A stretch of DNA of 64,000 nucleotides from Sphingobacteriales bacterium (lineage in GTDB: Bacteria; Bacteroidota; Bacteroidia; Chitinophagales; UBA2359): positions 17,054 through 81,053 of the forward strand of contig JADKCK010000020.1 in assembly GCA_016718845.1 (NCBI GenBank). Reading direction: 5' to 3'. The notes below the pieces were generated by a model, which worked only from the letters and a program-made list of their open reading frames with translations, made no database searches and had not been told where the DNA came from. Below are positions 59,016 to 64,000 of this stretch, piece after piece (the first letter of the stretch is position 1; every line of letters starts with the position of its first letter). A program made the translations under genes and the position numbers.

Positions 59016-61100
59016 ATTAATGCTCCTTTATCAAGTACAATTTTGTAATTGGGCTGAGTTCTGCTACGATTGCTCTGTCTGCGTCAAAAGCACTACCTAA
59101 AGGCGGTCCTGCGTCATTAAGGTAGTCATTTGAAGGCTCTACACCTCATTGCTGCCCGAAACTTCGAATTTGGATGATTGTTTTCTACCGACCTTAATCG
59201 GATTAATGGAATAGCTCTATATTGGGGAGCAATAGGTCTCTATCCCAAACTTGCTTATAGTCACCATCACTAAATGCTATTACCAATGTACATCATTTTG
59301 CTGCTTCGATAATACATACAAATTCGCACCAACTCGAGGGGTTTACCTAATCGAAAATCCGTGTTTAATGATTTATCTGTTAACTCCAACGCTTTGATTT
59401 CTTGATAATCCTTCTTCGTCTGTTGCTCTAAGGTTAGGATAAGTTATCAAAATTTTGTCTCTCGGCAAGTGGGTAACTTATGCCAAAACTTTGATAATCA
59501 TTGCAGCTTTCGCCACCCCAAATCCGGCTTTAAATAATCACAGAAAAAGGATCATTTACAATAGTAATAGCATCCTCTTCCTTTGTCGTTAGAAGTATAA
59601 ATGTGGTTTCCCATCTTGGTCTAAAATAAGTACGCATACCTTTAGGATCAATCATACGTAAAGGGTTACTCATAACGAATTATACGGTGACCAACTCAGA
59701 ATTCGTACAACGGATCAATGCAAAAGGCATTACTGTACCGGATCATCGAGCTACTACTCCGTGCATTCCACTAAATCGTTTGACCAGTCTCCAAATCCGC
59801 TCGTTGTGGGTGCTTTTTGACCCCCTTCTCGGCGATCCTATTATGTACCCGTAACTCTTTGCCGTGGGGGTTTAGTTTAGGCCGGTTTGGGTTTTAGAGG
59901 CGAATGCCGTTGCGAGGTGTTGCTGTAAGTGACGGATAATTTGCAGTGAGTGATAGTAATAATACCAAAGGTTTTATTTGCTTCACAACCTAATGCGGTA
60001 GCATAAAACACTGTCCAAATATACTACCAGCCAATAATGCACACTCTAGGCAATTTGGCCGAATATTTATCTGGTTTTCGGAAGATATCATCAACGCCGC
60101 AAGACTCTACGTAATTACTTGCCATTTATCTAGCATCAAAATTTAAATGCCATTATCCGCACATTCCCCACGATAATATAATCCGCACAAATTCTTTAGA
60201 AACAATTTTATCTGTTGCCCTTTTCAACCTCTCAATCATCTCATCACACCTTCCCAATATATATACCTATCATCTCTCCTACTCAGACTACTAAAGCAAA
60301 TACTGGGTAATTCAAATTTCGACACATTGAGTTGTGGCCAACTCTAACAAAAGGATTATTGACCGCACTATTTGCTTGTTTATGGAAAAGTTTTAAACGT
60401 AACAAGTAGTTAGTTAATAAGGTAAGAGCATCCTAAGAATTGTGCGCTTTTTCTTCAGCGATAACGCTTTAGATGTATATTGTTCATTTTAACTACAAAT
60501 TCTTGTAAAAGCATAATGTTAATTGTTTTTAATTTAAAATGAACTATCTTGAACCCACTAAATTAGTGCTCAAGACTAGTTGTAAAATTATTTACTGTCC
60601 TGTTTGCTATCGTACAATTGTTTCCCTGCATTAGAGCCATAATAGTGCCTAATCCACTTCCTAAGGAGTTCCTCAACAAATGCAGCCATGGGGCCCATAA
60701 TAACCGACTCCGTTCCATTTCTGCTCTATATAGCCGTCCTTAATGATGCTAAAACCATTTTGGAGTGGTGGCTTTACTATCCCAGTAGTAGAATAGACAA
60801 CTCCGAAATAATTTACCTATGAGCTGCTTCGGCTTCATCAATTAGTGGAGCCAGTCCATCTTTAATTCTCTGGATGTTTTCGGGACCTAAACATCCTAGG
60901 ATGTTCTTTAAGCAACTGATTAAAAAACCAACGTGTTGTTACGTGGAACACCTGCACATTTGTTATTATACCGGATTGCATTAGTCATGTCTCCTTTTCT
61001 CCCAAATGTTTTCAGGACCATCACCGCCACCATCAATTCAATATTAACTCCAGTTTTGTCCTCCCAATAATTAGTCTGCTTTATTTCCCACTTTCATACC
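59016..61100 (-). pseudogene. Decayed RHS-tip region without intact genes
   Basis: At about 59640-59935 the minus strand has broken RHS-core text (VRNEYPYGKELR-like segments at 59830-59900, and DPKGMRTYF followed by RPRWETTFILLTTKEEDAIT at about 59560-59650). Between 60100 and 61090 short frames such as LKNILGCLGPENIQRIKDGL and APLIDEAEAAH suggest a toxin tip. All are interrupted by frameshifts every 50-100 bp. No promoter or RNA gene recognised. Either old decay or poor consensus sequence. Confidence 0.5.
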
Positions 61101-61117
61101 ATCTACATAAATACTGT

Positions 61118-61480
61118 ATGCTCCACGTTGGGATCAATTAAACGTACAGGGTTACCACTTAGCATAAGTATAAGCAGATGTTGAAGGCGATTCTTCCAGC
61201 ATCGGTCAATAATATTGAACCGTACCGCATCAGAGCTACTACTCCGTGCATTCCTAAAATCATACCCCGTCTCCAAATCCCGCTCATTATACGTGCTTTT
61301 GTACTTCTCAGCAGCACTATTATATGCCCGTAGCTCTTTTGCCATAGGGGTAGTAATCAAGGGCGGTTTGGGTTTGTAGCGTCGCCATTGCAGGTGGTGC
61401 TGTAAGTTAAGCGGGTGTTGCCCGAGGTGGTCGTGGTTTGTAAAATATAAAACCGCTGGCGACGGCAATGTTGGTTAGGT
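61118..61480 (-). pseudogene. RHS core fragment, frameshifted
   Basis: Pieces in alternating frames: FTNHDHLGQHPLNLQHHLQW, KELRAYNSAAEKYKSTYNER, DLETGYDFRNARSSSSDAVR, FNIIDR and SGNPVRLIDPNVEHTVFM. This is the complete end of the RHS core plus the beginning of a tip (DGMKVGNKAD... further downstream). At least four indels. Confidence 0.7.
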
Positions 61481-61484
61481 ACGT

Positions 61485-61537
61485 AAGATACAAAAAAAGG
61501 TCAAACTTTGGTGGTTTGACCGTTTTTTACTGTGGTG
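61485..61537 (-). promoter_or_regulatory. Hairpin (RHS cassette header F), -7 box degenerate
   Basis: AAAGGTCAAAC and GTTTGACC(G)TTT with loop TTTGGTG repeat the core of header E. The adjoining box reads GTATCTTACG on the minus strand, a decayed TATCTTTG. Confidence 0.5.
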
Positions 61538-61632
61538 CAATATCACCATATCGCAACATCTCCACTCCCCACATCTAAACATCCCTATCTACAAAAATTT
61601 TACCCCACCAAGCGAAAGGATTACGGTTCTAT

Positions 61633-63010
61633 TGTCGTCTAACACTGAGCATATCAACATGCAAAAACATCTTTCTATCCAGCGCTTTTTGTTAAGCGGT
61701 CTATCCCTATTGCCCAAACACGACCTGCCATTACAACGGCTTATAAAACAACACCATTGCAGAGGCAGCACTATGTGGCAGGCAACTCCACTCCCTATCC
61801 AAGATGCCGTATTGTTAACGTACAAAACTGTACCAATACAACGCTAAGGCGTGCTCTAAGCGCTGAGGCGCTATATAGCATTACGGGTCGTTTTTATAGA
61901 TGACAATCCGTCGGTGGCAAGCAATCAAAATGCCATTTTCAAAATATCCCTCAATCCTACTAACTACGAAGCGCCCACCAACATTACAGGCGGCAACATT
62001 GGTTTGTTTATAAATGGCGTAGCCCGGCTGATTACCGCGATGGCGTATCACGGAAAAACAGCACTAATGCCTTAGCCGGTGGTCCGCTAATGGGCATGGG
62101 CGACGGCGTTGGAACCGCGATGCCGCGTAGTTGCCGAACGACACAGTTTGACTTCTTTGCCAAAGGCACCCTGCTATGGGCAACTATCATCATCACCCAA
62201 GAACCGCGATGCTGCTGTTAGGCCTAAAACGCGTTATCTCAGATGACTTGCGACCTACTTATCCGCCGATCGGACATACGTAATAGACAGCACCCCCCGC
62301 TCGCTCACCAGGGCTTTCCCCACGATGGTTTCCTGTTTACCGGAGCCGCCTACCGCAACCCCGACGGCTTTCGGCGCCAGGCTCGCATGAAACAGAAGTT
62401 ACCAAGCACGCAACATAGTAGTACGCACAGCCACGCCGGTAACCGATGTTACCGATGGTCCGCCCGTAACGGTTCTTCCCACTGGGTTGTTCCCGCGAAG
62501 ATTACGAGTTTGTAGCCCGCAACCCGATTATTTGAACACCGCAACAGGCGTTTTTGTGGGCCGCAGTACCCAATGGCATTTACTGCTACTTTACCGCAAA
62601 TGAACAGAACAATGGAACTCTGACTTACCACATACGTACGCATGGGACCTACTTTTTATAGCAACCAGACCGCCGCAAAAGTAGCTGCTGTAATAGGAAC
62701 CGTAAGCACATACACTGCACCTGCTGTTGGGCTAACCTAAAATCCAAAGCAGGCAATTGAAGGTGGCTGTTTTCCTAATCCGACTTAAGTAATTTTATGT
62801 GTACGAGCAAATAGTCTTAATCAAGAAAACTTTGCCGAGAAAGTGCTTTACGACCCCTAAACGGCGAACTTATTGCCCAAACCACCTATATGAGCTTGGC
62901 TGTTGCTATCACCATTTGGAAACCATATGGCAAACGGACAAAGGTACCGGGTAAAATAAGTAACAGCCAAGGCATTGCCCCATGTTATTCATTGCACTGG
63001 TAATACGCAA
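61633..63010 (+). pseudogene. Decayed gene for a type A T9SS-sorted secreted protein
   Basis: Plus-strand pieces in different frames: NAIFKISLNPTNYEAPTNIT, GGNIGLFINGVA, and GGPLMGMGDGVG in the middle; near 62760-62990 IEGGCFPNPT, VRANSLNQENFAEKVLYDPL, NGELIAQTTYMSLA and NSQGIAP. The last group is a recognisable type A T9SS sorting domain. More than ten indels and a thrice-repeated ACCGCGATG insertion-like string (62033, 62113, 62207) break it. The real protein may be intact in the organism if the sequence here is inaccurate. Confidence 0.5.
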
Positions 63011-63030
63011 TTATCAAATCCCGAAGGCAA

Positions 63031-63062
63031 AATCCCCACAACAGCTAAGTTGTGGGGATTTT
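63031..63062. terminator. Hairpin terminator between convergent genes
   Basis: ATCCCCACAAC and GTTGTGGGGAT form an 11-bp stem around AGCTAA, followed by TTTATTTT. It separates the plus-strand T9SS remnant from the minus-strand DUF4197 remnant. Confidence 0.75.
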
Positions 63063-63184
63063 ATTTTACTATTTACGCCTCTGTTTGATTCCCGCATTGT
63101 TTTAACAGGTGGTTTTGATGGTTGTGCAGCATCAGTTTGGGTGCCGCCTGTATACGGTTTAGTGTCTGTTATTTTAGCACTGAG

Positions 63185-63900
63185 ATGCAAGCAAATACTT
63201 TTTGAGTAATGCTTACGCGTACATAGGGTCTTTGCTGTTATCTGCTTTAACTTGTTCTTTGGCAACCATAAAAAACAAACCATCAAGGGCTTTTTCGGTT
63301 ACAAAGTCAGTTTAGGTCAGGGTTAAGTTGTTTTTACCCAAGCACTTTGTTGTACTCTTTACAATATCTGCCATAATATTTGGTAGCCAGTGTTTTCCAA
63401 CGATTTATGTCTGGGTCTAAAGCAGTTGTTAATTGTGCATTAAATCACCTTTTTCAAAAATCGGTAGCAAACTGTTTTGTTATCGTTTTCCAAAATAGAT
63501 ACTGCATCTTGGATAGTCATCTGTTTGATGGCATTTTACAAAGATAGGTTTCGCCTTTTAGCCGCATCTTCATACGCGATTTATTTTAATAAGGCTTTAT
63601 CTACCTCATGCCCAAACCAATTTGGCGTAAAGTGTTTCTACCTTTATTAACTAAGATGGGTAACGGAGTTTTATTTGAGGTTTTCCAGTAGCAATCAAAG
63701 CCGATGGTATTTGCACCATCTATTAATACCTACGGTTAAAGCCTCTTCAAGCCGGGGGCAATCTCGGTGTTGCCACATTACACCACATTTGCCGAGGTTC
63801 AATATCTCGTTTTGCGGCGTTTTGTGCTTGGGTGCTGTCATCGAACCGCAACCAGCAGCCAAAGTGCTGCCTACAACTAACTAAGAACTATTTTCATCTT
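63185..63900 (-). pseudogene. DUF4197-domain protein gene, many frameshifts
   Basis: Minus-strand pieces match the usual order of DUF4197 proteins: PLPILVNKG/ETLYAKLVWA-like first half, KAKPIFVK, TTALDPDINRWKTLATKYYG, KEYNKVLGKNNL, and FVTEKALDGLFFMVAKEQVK followed by DPMYA and, past a stop, ALLKKYLL. DUF4197 is a conserved single-domain exported protein of unknown function, so its total disruption argues for sequence errors at this end of the window as much as for a true pseudogene. Confidence 0.6.
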
Positions 63901-64000
63901 TTAGAGGTTTTACTGATTAATCTTGTGAGAACCCCACATCGTTTATGACGCAAAAAGGTAGCATTAGTTTACATTGTAACATTTTTTTGCAGATAAGGCT

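Overview
The window looks like Bacteroidota chromosome, probably from an environmental, denitrification-capable relative of the Chitinophagales/Saprospiria. The reasons are several proteins with type IX secretion (T9SS) type A or type B C-terminal sorting domains, a type III glutamine synthetase, a C25/PorU2-like peptidase, RHS-tip debris, almost no Shine-Dalgarno sequences, and repeated promoters of the Bacteroidota form TTTG-N20-TAnnTTTG. No rRNA, tRNA or CRISPR array was seen.

Layout. 1-18.3 kb holds surface and secreted proteins: a YncE-type propeller/SPOR protein, a beta-helix lipoprotein, a DUF5916 outer-membrane protein, a large subtilisin-like type B T9SS protease, an Ig-repeat type B T9SS protein and a lipoprotein. 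They are separated by repeat-rich spacers and a small cluster of orphan RHS tips with an immunity-like ORF and a HicBA toxin-antitoxin pair. 18.4-26.6 kb is a nitric-oxide island (norD, norQ, norB, norC, an amidase remnant, ric/scdA and an Rrf2 regulator). It is bracketed by two direct-repeat families, and an 18-bp operator is shared by the Rrf2 gene and ric. 26.7-36.6 kb has a frameshifted PorU2-like peptidase with apparently lost catalytic residues, hsp20, glutamate dehydrogenase, an ORF-less group II intron, an RsmI-like methyltransferase and glnN. 36.7-43.1 kb has a decayed antitoxin/PIN pair and a feoA-feoB locus split by four tandem PD-(D/E)XK (Rpn-type) nuclease genes. 43.2-51.0 kb has sucC, an FkbM methyltransferase and a sulfate-assimilation operon (siroheme synthase, APS/PAPS reductase, CysJ-like flavoprotein). 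In front of that operon lies what reads as a complete cysteine-codon attenuator: promoter, 30-codon leader peptide with seven Cys codons, competing RNA segments and an intrinsic terminator. 51.3-54.8 kb has an AddB-like nuclease/helicase and a structured noncoding RNA of about 223 nt with its own strong promoter. 54.9-64 kb is a decayed region of RHS tips, a broken IS1182-like transposase with an internal minisatellite, a broken T9SS-sorted protein and a broken DUF4197 gene. Frameshifts are so dense there that uncorrected assembly error is likely.

How it fits together. NorCB with NorQD reduces NO, Ric repairs iron centres, and the Rrf2 regulator probably links them through the shared operator. 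Gdh and GlnN assimilate ammonium. The cys genes make sulfide for cysteine under predicted ribosome-stalling control. FeoAB imports ferrous iron. The best candidates for something undescribed are the Cys-leader attenuator, the 223-nt RNA, the ORF-less intron with a related unoccupied element nearby, and the hairpin/-7-box RHS-tip cassettes.
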